A stretch of 64,000 bases of DNA from assembly GCA_905160935.1 (NCBI GenBank), contig CAJHZI010000533.1, positions 1,826,001 to 1,890,000 on the forward strand, written 5' to 3'. Below the pieces are notes generated by a model, which saw only the letters and a list, made by a program, of their open reading frames with translations, made no database searches and was not told the DNA's origin. The DNA comes from Enchytraeus crypticus (Eukaryota; Annelida; Clitellata; Enchytraeida; Enchytraeidae). How positions within the stretch are numbered: position 1 is the stretch's first letter; each line of letters opens with the position of its first letter. This document shows, piece after piece, positions 33,955-46,314 of this stretch. A program made the translations under genes and the position numbers.

Positions 33955-34090
33955 CCTTATCACCGGGGATATTATCAGAAATAATATCCCCGATAATTTG
34001 GATAATTTGGATTCGAACCTTTGATGTCCTTATTATCTGGTGAATGCACTTTCACCAGGCTCAGGTTAAAGAATATGAACCTTAACTATT
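33955..34090 (-). repeat. Possible tRNA-derived SINE relic ending in a hairpin
   Basis: On the minus strand GGTTCGAATCC (B box) at about 34,010-34,020 is preceded by a tRNA-like CCTGGTGAAAGTGCATTCAC. It is followed by a perfect 12-bp hairpin, CGGGGATATTAT at 33,964-33,975 against ATAATATCCCCG at 33,981-33,992. Only one copy was seen, so family status is unproven. Confidence 0.4.
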
Positions 34091-34734
34091 TAAACACTTG
34101 GCAGGCAAAATCAACACATAAGAAAATAAATCATGAGCAAGGTATTTAAAGATAGAAGGTGTAACATAGTAACTCTAATAAAATAACTACAATCTAATAA
34201 CTAGATCTCTCTATTTACTCTATAATCTAACTACTCTAATATACTCTACTTCTCCATTCAATGCCGAAGATGCCCAAAAGGGCATCAGCGACGCAACCAC
34301 GATATCAGGCGCCCACTTTTGTAAACTGCTTGTACTTGCAATTTGTGATTATCATATAGAACGAGATCGTGCCAGGAGCTGACTTTCTTACGGAGAGCAT
34401 GGACTCAGCACTGGAATGATGGTACATTAAGTGGAGTACTGTGTGAATCCTGAATCATTCGCTAAGCAAGCGCCGCGCAGTGACGTCCTAACAACGAGTG
34501 AGTGGAAAGAGAATTCCATGCCGCGATTTATTGCGTCTAACGAATCATTTATTAGATTTGAAATGTTTATTAGTGATGTAATTTATAAGTGATATAATTT
34601 ATAAGTGATGTAATTTTTGATTGATGTAGCCTAATTTATGTTCTGTATAATAATAGACTAATTGGCAAAAACGTAAACCACATATTAGTTTTAACGATAT
34701 TTAAATTTCTTATTGAATTACAGGGTACATAGGT
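34091..34734. other. Noncoding stretch
   Basis: Nothing identified; a short direct repeat of TTTATAAGTGATGTAATTT/TATAAGTGATATAATTT occurs at 34,570-34,620. Confidence 0.45.
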
Positions 34735-34870
34735 ATGGATAAGACATAGAATTAGTGAAGAGATTAACTTGTTGATCTAAGGAGTGCTCTTACGGAGCGA
34801 GAAAACAGATTTTGAGTTTGAATATGTACCTTGCACCTACCACCTGGTAGTGAACTGAAGAAGAAAAATG
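34735..34870 (+). mobile_element. SINE family C, 3' half (sense)
   Basis: AAGAGATTAACTTGTTGATC, TAAGGAGTGCTCTTACGGAG, ATATGTACCTTGCACCTACC and ACCTGGTAGTGAACTGAAGA reproduce the 3' half of copy 2. The head is missing (5' truncation). Confidence 0.75.
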
Positions 34871-35254
34871 AATTACAGCATGGGAAAATCGGATATTCGG
34901 TAGTAGGCCTATAAATAAGTTTCGTTATCATCTCGTCATAGTATAGGATGTAAACTAAACTTTAAGTTGTCCATGAGATTGAGAAAAGCTCAAAATTATT
35001 TTAAATTGCTTTAATTTCTCAGCCACATACTTCAATAATAGTAAAATATTTACTTCACAATGATCTGCGTTGAAATTTCTGAAAATGTACAGAATTATTT
35101 ATGCATGTAAGTTGGTAGTTAAAAAAAGTGTACTAAATTAGTTTATGAAAAAAATTCATGTAAATGTAATAATAGAAAATAAGCATAATTGAAGAAAAAT
35201 TGTAACAATTGCATTAACCTTCAAATAATTTTTTTCTCATATAAGAACAATAAT
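34871..35254. other. AT-rich noncoding spacer
   Basis: No element recognised. Confidence 0.45.
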
Positions 35255-35360
35255 AAAAATTAGAGTGCTAAAGTGGTCTATGACAACGTAGAGCACTGTT
35301 GAACCCAATTCAAGCTGTAGAGCAAATTGAAACAAAATTGTCCATTAACGATGCAAAATC
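35255..35360 (-). mobile_element. CR1/L2-like LINE 3' end, divergent
   Basis: AATTAGAGTGCTAAAGTGGT, CAACGTAGAGCACTGTTGAA and CAATTCAAGCTG align with the 3' terminus of the 19,368 element (ATTAGAGTGCTACAGTCATC; ACATCGAGCACTATTGA). Confidence 0.6.
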
Positions 35361-35724
35361 TATAATCCCCCAAACTAATCAAAAGGGTAGAGCATTAGCA
35401 GCCTATGGAACGGTTCACATGCAATTAAGACCACACTTTAGGCCTAACTAAAGAAACTATGGAGAAAAAAGAAAAATCCTGTTCTCTCCTATTTCTTTTA
35501 TCAAAGATCAACTCTATAACCGATGTAAATAGGCAATTTCTTCATAATATTAAGTGAATATTTATGCCTATTTCCAAAGAAATATTCTGCTTTCAAATAC
35601 TTTCTTAAAACTTACGACTTACATCAAAGGAATTTTGGAAAAATGCTAATAAAATCTATCCACAACTGCACTCTTTGCAATGAGGTACCGGACGCAGTTT
35701 TTAGTCTTCAGTGTCCATTCTACC

Positions 35725-36015
35725 ATAAGCATCATCATCATCATCATCTTCCCTTGAATCCCAGTTTAACTAGGGTCGGGATACGAATAGATTGTCTCAA
35801 ATCCTCTCTGTCCTACATCATATCATCTGTCAATCCCCTATTTGAGACTTTTCCATTCGTTTAAATTTTTTTAGCAATTTATGGAACCTAGGCGTTCACC
35901 AACCTAATGCCCGTTCTTACGTTGGTATGAATATTAGTGCTGTAGTCGCCTTCTAAGACACGTGCATTCACTGGTTGGTGAATTCTTCAAACAACCCGGA
36001 CACAACATGGGGAGA
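35725..36015 (-). mobile_element. SINE family D, copy 3
   Basis: Starts in (CAT)n, then CTTCCCTTGAATCCCAGTTT, AACTAGGGTCGGGATACG, CCTAGGCGTTCACCAACC, TAGTCGCCTTCTAAGACACG, TGCATTCACTGGTTGG and ends AACAACCCGGACACAACATG. Full length from head to GAT-repeat tail. Confidence 0.85.
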
Positions 36016-36149
36016 AAGTGTCCGTTCAGTGTCCGTTCTATCTACTTCATTAATCTAAGTAATTTAACTTTTTATTTGGTTGAATTTTTATTGCTTTATT
36101 GATTGAATGTGTCATATATTTCATAACAGAACATAACATAACATAACAA

Positions 36150-36372
36150 CAATTAGAGTGCTACAGTCATCAATGACAACATCGAGCACTATTGATACAA
36201 AATCCAGTTCGGCGAGCATAAAGAAGGTCCAAAAACGGTACAAATTCCAAAATCCAGATAATCAGTCCAAAGTAAGGAGAATTAAAGAAAAGGTGGTTTA
36301 GGCGCAGGTCGCTGCTCATGGACACTGGATGGAAAAGAGAGATGGAAAAGATAGGGCTTCAACTGCCTATTT
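36150..36372 (-). mobile_element. CR1/L2-like LINE 3' end, same family as 19,368
   Basis: More than 200 bp matches 19,368-19,585 closely, for example CAACAATTAGAGTGCTACAG, TCATCAATGACAACATCGAG, CACTATTGATACAAAATCC and GGTCGCTGCTCATGGACACT. This is a strongly 5'-truncated copy of the same LINE. Upstream in the window lies ACATAACATAACATAACA. Confidence 0.85.
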
Positions 36373-36949
36373 TATCTATTTTTATTTTCCACTTTCTTAC
36401 GTGAACTAAGCTAAACGTGTTTTTATTTAGCAAATTACAGAAACTAATATTTACAGGGTCAATATTATAACTAGTCATTAACATTTGCCATAATTTTAAT
36501 AGTGTATTCAGCAATATACAAGTGTACCAATGCATTTCAATTCACTTCCGGTAAGTTATAATCTTTTAACGATAATGGAGTTCTCAGTTTATTTAGCAAC
36601 AGAATGATTGTGCGACGATTTTTCTAGCGTCATATACATACAATATTTAGAAGTTAAAACAGAGTTGGTCTCGAGTTGGTGCTAGTAACCATGGTCATTC
36701 AGCGCAATATCTAACATTCAAAAAACCAAAGATTATGCAAATGTTTCAGTGAAATATTGGATAAGCAATCAAAATTCCTTTTTTGACAAATTATTGGCTA
36801 TCCAATGAAGAAAGTAAGTCTCTAGAATAGGAGATCAGTAGGTTTCTATATTTAAAATTATGGCAAAATAAAACAGTTTTAATTCTGCGTGTTAGCTTAG
36901 AATTTGCTTAATATATAGTTAAGTCAATCCGGATTGATTAAAATGCGGT
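36373..36949. other. AT-rich noncoding stretch
   Basis: No gene or repeat recognised. Confidence 0.45.
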
Positions 36950-37235
36950 TCTCTCACTAGTTTTCTGCATATTTGCAGGTCTAAGGCACATATTCCTATT
37001 CACATTCTGCTTTCACGCTACACAAAGAACACCTCATCGATTAAGGAGTTAGTTTTTCTACAAAGGGCAAAGCCTTACTCATAATTTAACGTAGCCTATA
37101 GCTGGGAAAAATATTATTTCTCAAGTGATTCCCTTTGCTTTCCTCAGTTCTTGCTCAGTCGCCACTTGCGACACGTGTAGTTTACGGTTGGTGTATGCTT
37201 TAGTATCCCGGTCACATCATGGAGAAAAATGCGGT
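36950..37235 (-). mobile_element. SINE family C, copy 7
   Basis: TCTCACTAGTTTTCTGC, TTGCAGGTCTAAGGCACAT, ATTTCTCAAGTGATTCCCTT, TGCTTTCCTCAGTTCTTGCT, GTCGCCACTTGCGACACGTG, TAGTATCCCGGTCACATCAT follow the family C order from tail to head. Confidence 0.75.
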
Positions 37236-37709
37236 TATCCTTGAATCATCAAAGTTTAATCTCAGTATTCATCTTGTGCACATTTTTTAAAGTGTATATT
37301 AGAAACGCCTTTCACGATTATTTCTATAAAAATGAGGCCATATCGCTCTTCTTAACATTACAGCAATGATTATTGTTTACACGTATAGTTAAGCGACCCA
37401 GTTATAAGGCGTGATGGATGATGGTGAAAGGTAAAACGGATTAAAATTTCCAACGAGTTTGCATGACGCTAAATGATGTATTGAACCTTTAGTATAGATG
37501 AGACTCAAACCCTCTTGACTAAGTAAAGCTTATAGCCACACAATATTGGAAGACATAATCGAACGAGAAATAAAGGCTACTAATAAGTTTATATGAAAGA
37601 CTAAAGAAAAAATTCTCATTTGTTGAGTTTCTATAAAAATTCAAACGGTAATGCTCGTTTAAAGTTGATTCTCTTCGCTTATTATATACAGTGCGGGATC
37701 TATACCACT
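37236..37709. other. AT-rich noncoding stretch
   Basis: No gene recognised; the 65-codon minus frame at 37,519 has no features. Confidence 0.45.
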
Positions 37710-37838
37710 CGGACATTCACTTGACTGGTTATACGGAAAATGGTCTAAATTTCCTAACATTTTAAACATGTGGTATTAAATAGTGATAGATATCAACGTA
37801 ATTGATCATTTCTCTATAATGCGTGTTTACTTTTTTTA
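37710..37838 (+). mobile_element. tRNA-derived SINE family B, 3' half
   Basis: CGGACATTCACTTGACTGGT, TATACGGAAAATGGTCTAAA, TAGTGATAGATATCAACG, TAATGCGTGTTTAC and a T-run. The tRNA-derived promoter half is absent. Confidence 0.8.
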
Positions 37839-38732
37839 TTCCTAATGGGTGATTGGTTATGAAAATAAAAATAACTTTGAATATTGCGGAAGTACGCCTA
37901 GTTACCTGCTATTTCTACTTTTGTGATAGCATGGCCATTGGTTACCCATCGACACAGACTCGCACTTTTGCACATTTTTGAGAAATTTAAGTGAATCCGA
38001 GGTGGCATGTAGATGAATTTTCACTTTTCAAAAACGCGCTGTTTGCAAATTAAATATTTAACTTTTAGTCTAGAATATTGTTTTTGAAACCTTACTGTAA
38101 ACCGTTCATTTGAGAAAGAGACAAGAGTTTTACAAGAAAATGAGCAGATTTCATATTTTGTGCGTAAATTAGAGGCATTGTCTTCATGTAATTCAATTTT
38201 CACGCACACTATATTTTTCAATAAATTGAAGACCCAATGGCAGGGATCAGGTTTGCAAGTGGTTGTCAACTTGTCACCCACCATTATGCAAGTGTGAATT
38301 TGTTTCACAATGTCTCTTGTGCTCTGTATGAGAAATATAAATTTAAAACAAATCTTCTTTTGCAAGGAGTGATTTTGCAGTATGTACGTATTGATTGATT
38401 ATTCATTCAGTTTTTCGGATAGTTTAAAACCATATGTCTCTTACTCTGCACTGTTTAGAGTTTAAAGAAAATATTTTGTAAGCGCAGCTGCATCTTATGA
38501 GTGAGAACGAAGTTTTCAATAAGAATTCTATTTAAAGTTGATGACCTTAGTGCTATTATTCATGCATACTAAATTGACATTTTCGATATTTTTCTAACAT
38601 TTGAACAAAAGAAACTTGACAAGAGATACAAGAAAAAAGAATAGTTTTTAATAATAATCTGAACTTGAAATAGCAAGTTTCCTGACAAACTGTACCCTAA
38701 GACGATATATAGGCTCATATATATATATATCA
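37839..38732. other. AT-rich noncoding stretch
   Basis: The 114-codon minus frame at 38,021-38,365 is one of the longer non-repeat frames. It has several Cys and Lys but no domain I recognise, and there is no second exon or homology cue. I treat it as chance. Confidence 0.45.
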
Positions 38733-38872
38733 CTGGCTGGAGCCTGTGGCGATGTCGATAAGATACTCCACCGCGGATCAGTTCGTGCGGGGTTCAAATC
38801 CTGGGCTTGTCCATCACTGATATCGTTTTCGAGTGAGGAAACTGACGTTAACATTAGTTTTTGCCAGCTTTA
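38733..38872 (+). mobile_element. tRNA-derived SINE family A, copy 4
   Basis: CTGGCTGGAGCCTGTGGCGA, TGTCGATAAGATACTCCACC, GCGGGGTTCAAATCCTGGGC (B box), ATCACTGATATCGTTTTCGA, GAGGAAACTGACGTTAACAT. Full length, with a TA-repeat tail. Confidence 0.85.
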
Positions 38873-38905
38873 TATATATATATATATATGATATATATAT
38901 ATACA

Positions 38906-38942
<37 letters not shown>

Positions 38943-38968
38943 GTGTATATATATATATATACAGTATA

Positions 38969-39036
<68 letters not shown>
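38873..39036. repeat. (TA)n microsatellite tail of SINE A
   Basis: TATATA with embedded ACATGTA and ACAGTATA palindromes for about 165 bp. Confidence 0.95.
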
Positions 39037-40805
39037 GATTAAATAATTTTTATGAAGCATAAATGCACTATATGTACTTGCATTGTCTTCGTATTATCTT
39101 CTCAATTGTTTATTCTGCCCTACATCATCCGGTAACAAAAATAACAAACAAAGAAATTTTAGATGGACGGCAATAACTGGGAACGAAATAATGCTATGCA
39201 AATAGGCATAATGATAGTCGCGTAGTATGGAAAAATGGTAATAGCAACATAAATACAGAATGGTATAGAACAAATAAGAGGATAGCTTTGTAAAGAAAGA
39301 ACGTTGAAGACACAGGATGAATAATATTTTATGAGGTTCTTGGCTTACGATTAAAATAAAAATAATGAGAACTAATTGAAACAGTAATAAATTGTGTTCA
39401 ATGAAGACAACTTCTATAGTAGTCTCAACGTTATTGAACTTAAGGAAACGCAGGTTCTTGATAATACTTTCAAATGTTTAAAACAGGTAAATATAACTCT
39501 TTGTAGAGCATAAGCGCATCACTTAGATCTTTGCTATTTTTAAATGGAACTTTAACCAATTTTAAGTCACCGGATAGAATTATGGACGCAAATTAGTAGC
39601 GTACAATACAGATTAGTTTGAAAACAGAGCAATTTTGTTCAAACCGGAAACACGTGATATTGATCTGGAATTTTCAGAGAATAAAGTTTGAAAAACAGAG
39701 GATAGTTTAACCCACTCCATTTAAACTGCTTGTTGAAGTCTATCAGTGCCTTAACTTTTTGTGTAGTTCGTAATTAACGTGGCACTAAACTTCGATACAC
39801 TCTCAAGAGAGATGGAGAGAGAGAGAGAGAGAGAGAGATGGTGTCATAGTGAGAGAGAGTTAGAGAGATAGAAAAAAAGAGATAGAGAGAGTGACATAGT
39901 GAGAGAGACTGAGTTACAGAGAAAGAGAGAGAAAGAGAGTGAGAGATAGACATTGCAACTTTCGCATTAAAGAAATTAATCCGCAATCCAAAAATGCAAT
40001 TATGCATGAATTTGGCTTTTGAAAAAAATAAGTTTTAACTTTTTAATCAACAGACCTAGTGATAATGTTTCAATTCAAAATTCATAACTACTATTAATTA
40101 ATAATTCAGAAAGAGTTTTAAAATTTGCCTAGGGTGTGCAATCTCCGTCGATTACTTCAAACATATCCAAATCTCAGTAACTGTTTCACCTTGAAACCTG
40201 AGAATTTTTACTCTGAATTGCTGACGTTTCAACTTCACATCACACAGATTCATATCATAGCTTTGTATATACAGCTGCAGAGTGTGTCAATTCAACGTTA
40301 CAGACTCTATAGTCTTTTTCTTTATCAGTTCACGGAGGTCAAGGTGTCAGAACCAGAAATATATTCTATCCATTAAAGTCATAACAAGCATTTGTCTTAC
40401 ATCTAGATATGATAAACTTTATAATCTAACATACATGGATATTAATAACATAATGTCCATTTAAGGATGGCGCATTGATAATATGTCGGCTTCATTTTTC
40501 GTTTATTATTTATTTATTTATTTTTCCGCTTTTATTTATTTATTTCTAGTAAATTAGATAATTTAGAATAACCCGATCACTCTGAGAGTTTATTAGCAGC
40601 TTAGATATGATATATGGTAGATAAACTAATATTAGCTGTACATCCATAATTATAATAGTAATATTTTACTGGTGATTGAAAGAGTATTCTCGAAGTGTAT
40701 TTCTTGTTTGAAAAAGGTTGAGTGAGTGGCTCAGCAATAAATATTATAACTATGAATGTATCTTTTCTAGCACACAGTCGGGCAAAAATAGAAAATTGAT
40801 AAATT
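39037..40805. other. Noncoding stretch with a GA-rich tract
   Basis: 39,805-39,950 is interrupted GAGAGA repeat; 40,503-40,545 is TTTATTTATTTA. Short overlapping frames at 40,125-40,464 show no domain. Confidence 0.5.
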
Positions 40806-41150
40806 TCAAAAGAAATAGAATAAGACCTGGAGGAGTCATTTCATGAGAGAGAATGGTTTACTAAAAGGTAATTGAAGGAAGAATTATTATTATTAACAAA
40901 GAAAACTTATATGGCAGTGTCATGGCCGAACTCGGTCTTCGAGACAACTTTACAGGAAGAGTTCAATTGTAATCATGAGCTGAATAACAATTACATTTAA
41001 ATTTTAGAAAGAAGTAAGGTTAGAGGAAGACGGAGTCTTGGGATGCTGGATGATTAAATAACTAATTTGTATGTTGATATCAAGAGAAAAACCGAGGATA
41101 GAAAAATGTGGACACGGATCTGCCAATAGGCAGTGCTCTAGAAGAGATGA
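40806..41150 (+). pseudogene. RTE-like LINE 3' fragment (sense, decayed)
   Basis: Read with stops and frameshifts it gives NKTW ... SHFMRENGLLKGN near 40,810-40,870. Then RGRRSLGMLDD, LYVDIKRKTEDRK and a terminal GATCTGCCAATAGGCAGTGC at about 41,117. These align with ILRGEGLLKEV, RGRPRLGMLDDLK, YVEMKRKSEDRE and the 3' tail of the element at 23,650. More diverged than the other copies. Confidence 0.7.
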
Positions 41151-42555
41151 TTGCCAAGCAATATTAAAGGTAAACTGATTTATCATAACTTATGAGTTAT
41201 GACTACAAACTACAATGATAAGTGGCAAACACACAGGCACATCTAAACACAGATACATTTACAGTTTGCTGATGTAAACTGTAAATGTAATTAACTTTCT
41301 TTCTATGCGTATGTTATTTGTGACTCGCTTTTCTTCCACGTCTTCAAGAACCACTGTCAAGAACCATTATCAGTGTCTACGATGAACTCTAATTTTGGTT
41401 CTTTAATTTAAAAAAGAGTCGTCTTGCCATTACTTCCATGAAAGTCACAGTTCATAAAGAAGTTCTGGATAAACTTTTTCAATTAAGCTGGTAAGTCATT
41501 GCGTATCGCTCGATGACTAATTTTAAAGATTGTAATTGAAATTTTTCAGGGACTTTCTGTCCACTTTTCTTTTTTAAAATTCCGAAATCTTTTGTAAGCT
41601 GCTGCCTATTATTAGCACTGAATTGTTATATTCTGTGTGCCCATGTGGTTCATTGTGTGAGCCCATAGAGGGCTATTCACTACTATTTTCTTCTCTTTAT
41701 ATTATTTTTATTATTACGATTATCAAACATCTTAAATCCAAAGTAGTGCAGTAACTTGCAGATCAGCAGACGCACGCTGATATGTTAAGAGAAGCTTAAT
41801 TTACTTAGAAAGCTAAAATTTTCATTGTCCAATGTTCAGTTCTTTTCTTTCGTAAAATTGTCGTTGAAGTTAAAAATGTCGTATATTATTAAATATTAAT
41901 TGTATACGTACTAGTTACATTTTTTAGATTAATGCCGTGCAAATGTATGTAGGTCCTACTATCACCTCTGCTTATTCATGAACTAAGCATTTTCACTGAT
42001 TGGATAGTGAAGATTGGAAATAAAATTGAACACGATTAATGCATAATACAAATTGAGCAGAATTTTTGTGGCCTGGACTTCTTAGCTTAGATTTATGCTC
42101 TAATAAATTTAAAACAGTGTTTGTGCAGACGAGGAACTTACTGACTTCTATTTATTATCTAAACCCTGTCCACCATAGACCCAGAATAGATTGCCTGTGA
42201 AATTTAGATCTTTTCATGAAGTGCTCTTATTTAGAAAAAACGAATGAATTTCCATTCATTCGATTTTCACCTAAACGGCGTTATTTAGCTTATTATATGG
42301 ATGAAGATAGATAGAGTGGACCAGAGTAGACAATATTATTAAAAATATTTACAGACGATTCTTATTCGTCTATATTTAGAACGTTAAAGTTTTCGTTGTC
42401 TAAAGTTCAACAAATTTCTTTAGTACAATTGTTACAGAGATAGAAATATCGTGTTATTCCAGTGATCACTATTAAGTGAAGATCATAAATATCACAGCAC
42501 CACAGAGATTAAAAGATATGTGTTTACTCCGGATTGTTCACAACTTAGAAAGTGT
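41151..42555. other. AT-rich noncoding stretch
   Basis: No gene or element recognised over 1.4 kb. Confidence 0.5.
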
Positions 42556-42792
42556 ATTGTCTGAACAGCGTAGTGGTGACGTTATTAAGTTTTAAATGAC
42601 ATATCCTGAGGTGAATTGCACCCTCAAGGGTGCGAATCCCAGCCGCGCTGATCTGAGAGTAAAATCTCGGATATTCACTGGACTGGTTGTGCGCAAAATG
42701 GTCTAAATTGCCTAACGATTTAAACACATTGTATATTAAAAGTGATAGATATCATCACAGTTAATCATTTCACTATAATGCGTGTTTACTTT
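42556..42792 (+). mobile_element. tRNA-derived SINE family B, copy 5
   Basis: TGTCTGAACAGCGTAGTGGT (degraded A box), GTGCGAATCCCAGCCGCGCT (B box with changes), GATCTGAGAGTAAAATCTCG and the 3' end AATGCGTGTTTAC. Confidence 0.8.
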
Positions 42793-44604
42793 ACTTTAGA
42801 AGACTGGATAGCTAGAGATCCGTTGAGATCCACGAATTCCCGTGGTCACAGATTTTTGCAGAGAGATTGACCGAGTATCATTTGACGGCGACTCTTATTG
42901 GATGATATGACTGATGATTTTCTTTCGTTTTGAAGTCATCAGCATAACTACACTTCTTCGGTTCATAGTAACGAACCGAAGAAAAGTAGTAAACTAAGTA
43001 TACCCTTTCGAAAAAATTGAAATTGATTCTGCGCAATTTCACTTCAACCAAAACAGGTCTGAAAGAGATAATCAGTAGTAAGTTATTTTCCTGCATAGAC
43101 TGTAGTCTTATTTCATAAATAGGTAAGCATAAATTAGCAAAGCTCACTAAATTAAGGACTGACTTGAAACGTTACTGCTCAATTGCGGTGTCAGTCGGTG
43201 AAACTACAGAAAAAAATGGTAGTAAAACCGAAAGCGTTAATTTTGAAACGGAAAGAGAAAGACTCTTAAAAACATAAAAACAGTAAGAACTGTAAAAAGT
43301 TAAACTGCGGAAAAGTCTGGTTGGTCATCTATATTTAGTTTTTCATTGAGTCAATGAATGATTCAACCACATAAAATTTTTCATCTCAAATTTACAAGAC
43401 TTTGATAAGACCCAGTGTAGGAATTCATGTAAACGAAATACTACTCTTTTTATCTTGCTAAAGCCGGCTCAATGGTGAAGCATCAGTTACAACTTCCAAG
43501 CCCAAAAACTTCACTAATAATCCTGTATTTTTGTAGATAATATGAATTTTGTTAATGAAGAGTTTTTAATATATTTTGTGTTTCATATTGTCATGGATGT
43601 CATTGAACGACGAGTGTTATTGATACCGCTAAGCCACTGCAGGACGTGTACGTGACACGTATTACACGTAGTTTATTTGAGAAATTACCCCAGTGACGTC
43701 AACAGCCGTTTTACGTCTAACGGCAAAGTGTGACCGAGAAAAATCTCTGGGTAATATGGACAGATGTCTAAATGAGGAGCGAGCGGAATTAAAGGGACAC
43801 TGATAGCCTAGTTTTCACGTCATTTTCTTTCTGTTACTTTCTCCTTACACTGATAACCTAGTTTTCACGTCATTTTCTTATAGTTACTTTCTAAATTTAA
43901 AAGGTATCAATTTTCTCACGCGCGCTACTTGAAGAAAATATAAAAATTCTTCTACTAAATTGGATAGAAATGCATTCAGTGAAAGTGATAAAATGCTATG
44001 AAGATTTATCATCTAAGTGCACCACATGGAGAGAAGATGGCTGCATTTGGCTGTTTGAACATGCTGTTAAAGCAAAATTACTTATTGTATTGAATATCTG
44101 CGCGGTTGAAACCTGGGCAAACCGCTATGCCCAGTAAATGTTTCGTTGTTTCTATTCTTTGTTGGTTTTAACTTTTTGTCAGCTGAAATGCAGGGAAACT
44201 TCATAATAATGTCATTATTACGGAAATTGGTGTAATTCGGATCAAAAGCAAAATTATATGTACACAAGTAAATATTCGCTCTATAAAGTAAACAATTAAT
44301 AAAAATTATGCACTAAAAGTATCGGTATAATACTAAATGGACAATACTTGACAAACGACAAAAAGCAGAAAGATCAAAATTGAAATTGAAATTGCATTTT
44401 ATCTCATTGTAAAGTAGGTAAATAATAAAGTTTAGTAAATAATACCGTAGAATTGGTTTATGCAACTTTAGATCAACATAACTCTGTGTAATTGGTGGTG
44501 GTTTATTTTTTGATACTACTTTTTTGTTTATGCTGTTTGATTTGTTTACTGTTGCTTTTATTCCTGTCAAATGCTGACGAATAAAGAAGTGGATATATAA
44601 CTAG
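42793..44604. other. Noncoding stretch with a 50-bp tandem duplication
   Basis: 43,797-43,892 holds two copies, 50 bp apart, of CACTGATAGCCTAGTTTTCA, CGTCATTTTCTT ... GTTACTTTCT. A perfect 11-bp hairpin (TTCTTCGGTTC/GAACCGAAGAA) lies near 42,953-42,983. No gene. Confidence 0.55.
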
Positions 44605-44818
44605 TGATTCCTCTTCATGTCCACATATGAGTGGATCTTTAGATCATCCAAGATTCCTAATCTCGGTCTGCCTCTTTCCTCTTACCTTCCACGCTACCTT
44701 CTATGACATACTTCGGTAAACTATCTCCCCTTAGAATAAAGAGGAAAGCGTAAGACAGAGAAGAGTGGAGGCGTTATATACCATGGACCTGCCTGTAGGC
44801 AGTGCATTAAAAGAGAGA
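44605..44818. mobile_element. RTE-like LINE 3' end with internal 5' inversion
   Basis: 44,737-44,815 is the element 3' end in sense orientation (AAGACAGAGAAGAGTGGAGG, ATGGACCTGCCTGTAGGCAG, TGCATTAAAAGAGAGAG). The adjoining 44,605-44,735 is the next upstream part of the same element in antisense (TCCACATATGAGTGGATCTT, AGATCATCCAAGATTCC, CTTCTATGACATAC). Together they cover one continuous stretch of the element, meeting around AAGAGGAA, the pattern expected from twin priming. Confidence 0.8.
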
Positions 44819-46112
44819 GCGATTGAGAGATATATACATGTATATAGTGATTAAACTTAGAATTTAATTACAGTTTTATTTAAAAATTGTCATTCCTAAG
44901 CAGAATAAAATATCAGTATATGTCCTTTATTACGTGTATACTCTCTGTGACTTCTTGGCTACTGAATTGGGTTATTTCTTTGACAGGTGAAAGACACACT
45001 GTGTAGTTAACAATTTCATTAGCGACACAACTTCTTCTACTTTCAATATACAAAATATTTGAATTTTTGTAATATTTCGATCTGTAAAACTCAGTAGTAA
45101 ATCGATTTTTATATTAATCGTGTTCTTTAAAGCATAGCATTGATCCCAACTATTCCTGCTACCTCTAGCTTCTAATTACTTTTCTTCCGCGATATCCATC
45201 ACCGCCAGTCTTCATTATTTTCAGAGAAACGTTGACAACGCTTCCTAATAGTTACGAGACATGCAACTACTTTCAATTTAAAGTTATATATCCAGTAGAA
45301 GCTAGCGACCAGATAATGAACCATTAGCTAATCCATGCATGGGCGTTATGACATAGTCAGGGAGCGATGGTATGAAGGGGTCTAAGCCCAAAGACCTGGT
45401 ACAGAACCTCCAGATCAGTCGGCACAGATTCAAAGAAGATGCCAAGAAACTTCTGATGAAATTTACATATTTGCTATAATCTATTTCATAACTAAATTAT
45501 TTCAAGAATACGCGTTAATTTGTAACATACATATGACTTTTTCTGAATTTAAATTTTAAGCTCTTTGAGGGTATATTTCTTTTCTAGTTTCAAGGTATAC
45601 CAATTCCCAAGACCCTGTGATGAAAGCTACTGCGTAGCCTCCGTAATAGCCTGACTGAAAATGTCGCCGTTGTTTCCTATTATTCAGCGAGGGGAGAGTT
45701 TACGAACGTGTAATGTGTTTGTAACGTTTCTCTGAAGACAAACTAAATCTCTGCCTCGAGAACTAGGTCAGAGTTCTAGTTTGTTGACAGGTCAATGACC
45801 ACTTCCAGTGGATCTAACGTACACTGCAAGTGTCGAAAGAAGAGATTATCTGGCACTAATAGTGACGAAAGGAAATCAAGATCACATTAGTAATTTTTAC
45901 AAACGTTAAGTGCAACATTACGAGTTTCTATGGAATTAATACTAGAGTTTTAACGCTTGTTTCCCATCCAGGGATATCTGCTCAGGACGTATTTAATTTG
46001 GTATGAATATTTTTTAAACAAATCTTTCTTTATTCGATTAATGCTGCTGAATGAACAAGAAGCAGGACTGTTAGCATGAGTTTGAAATCTACTTTATACA
46101 CACAGAACACAT
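44819..46112. other. AT-rich noncoding stretch
   Basis: No gene. 45,340-45,450 and 45,590-45,740 are slightly richer in GC than the flanks but give no domain in any frame. Confidence 0.45.
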
Positions 46113-46138
46113 GAGAGAGAGAGAGAGAGAGTGAGCGG

Positions 46139-46187
<49 letters not shown>

Positions 46188-46250
46188 CGGACACAGTAAG
46201 TATATATATATATATATATATACATGTATATATATAATATATATCGCTCA

Positions 46251-46312
<62 letters not shown>
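46113..46312. repeat. (GA)n and (TA)n microsatellites
   Basis: (GA)n at 46,113-46,132, then TATATA at 46,141-46,186, 46,200-46,225 and 46,253-46,312. Short non-repeat islands separate them (CCCGGACACAGTAAG and its near reverse TCGCTCACTC side). Confidence 0.9.

Positions 46313-46314
<2 letters not shown>

Noticed and set aside
38021-38365. 114-codon minus frame, not in a repeat.
   Set aside because: No recognisable motif, no splice or start support, and AT-rich composition like the flanks; a frame of this size is expected by chance in 64 kb.
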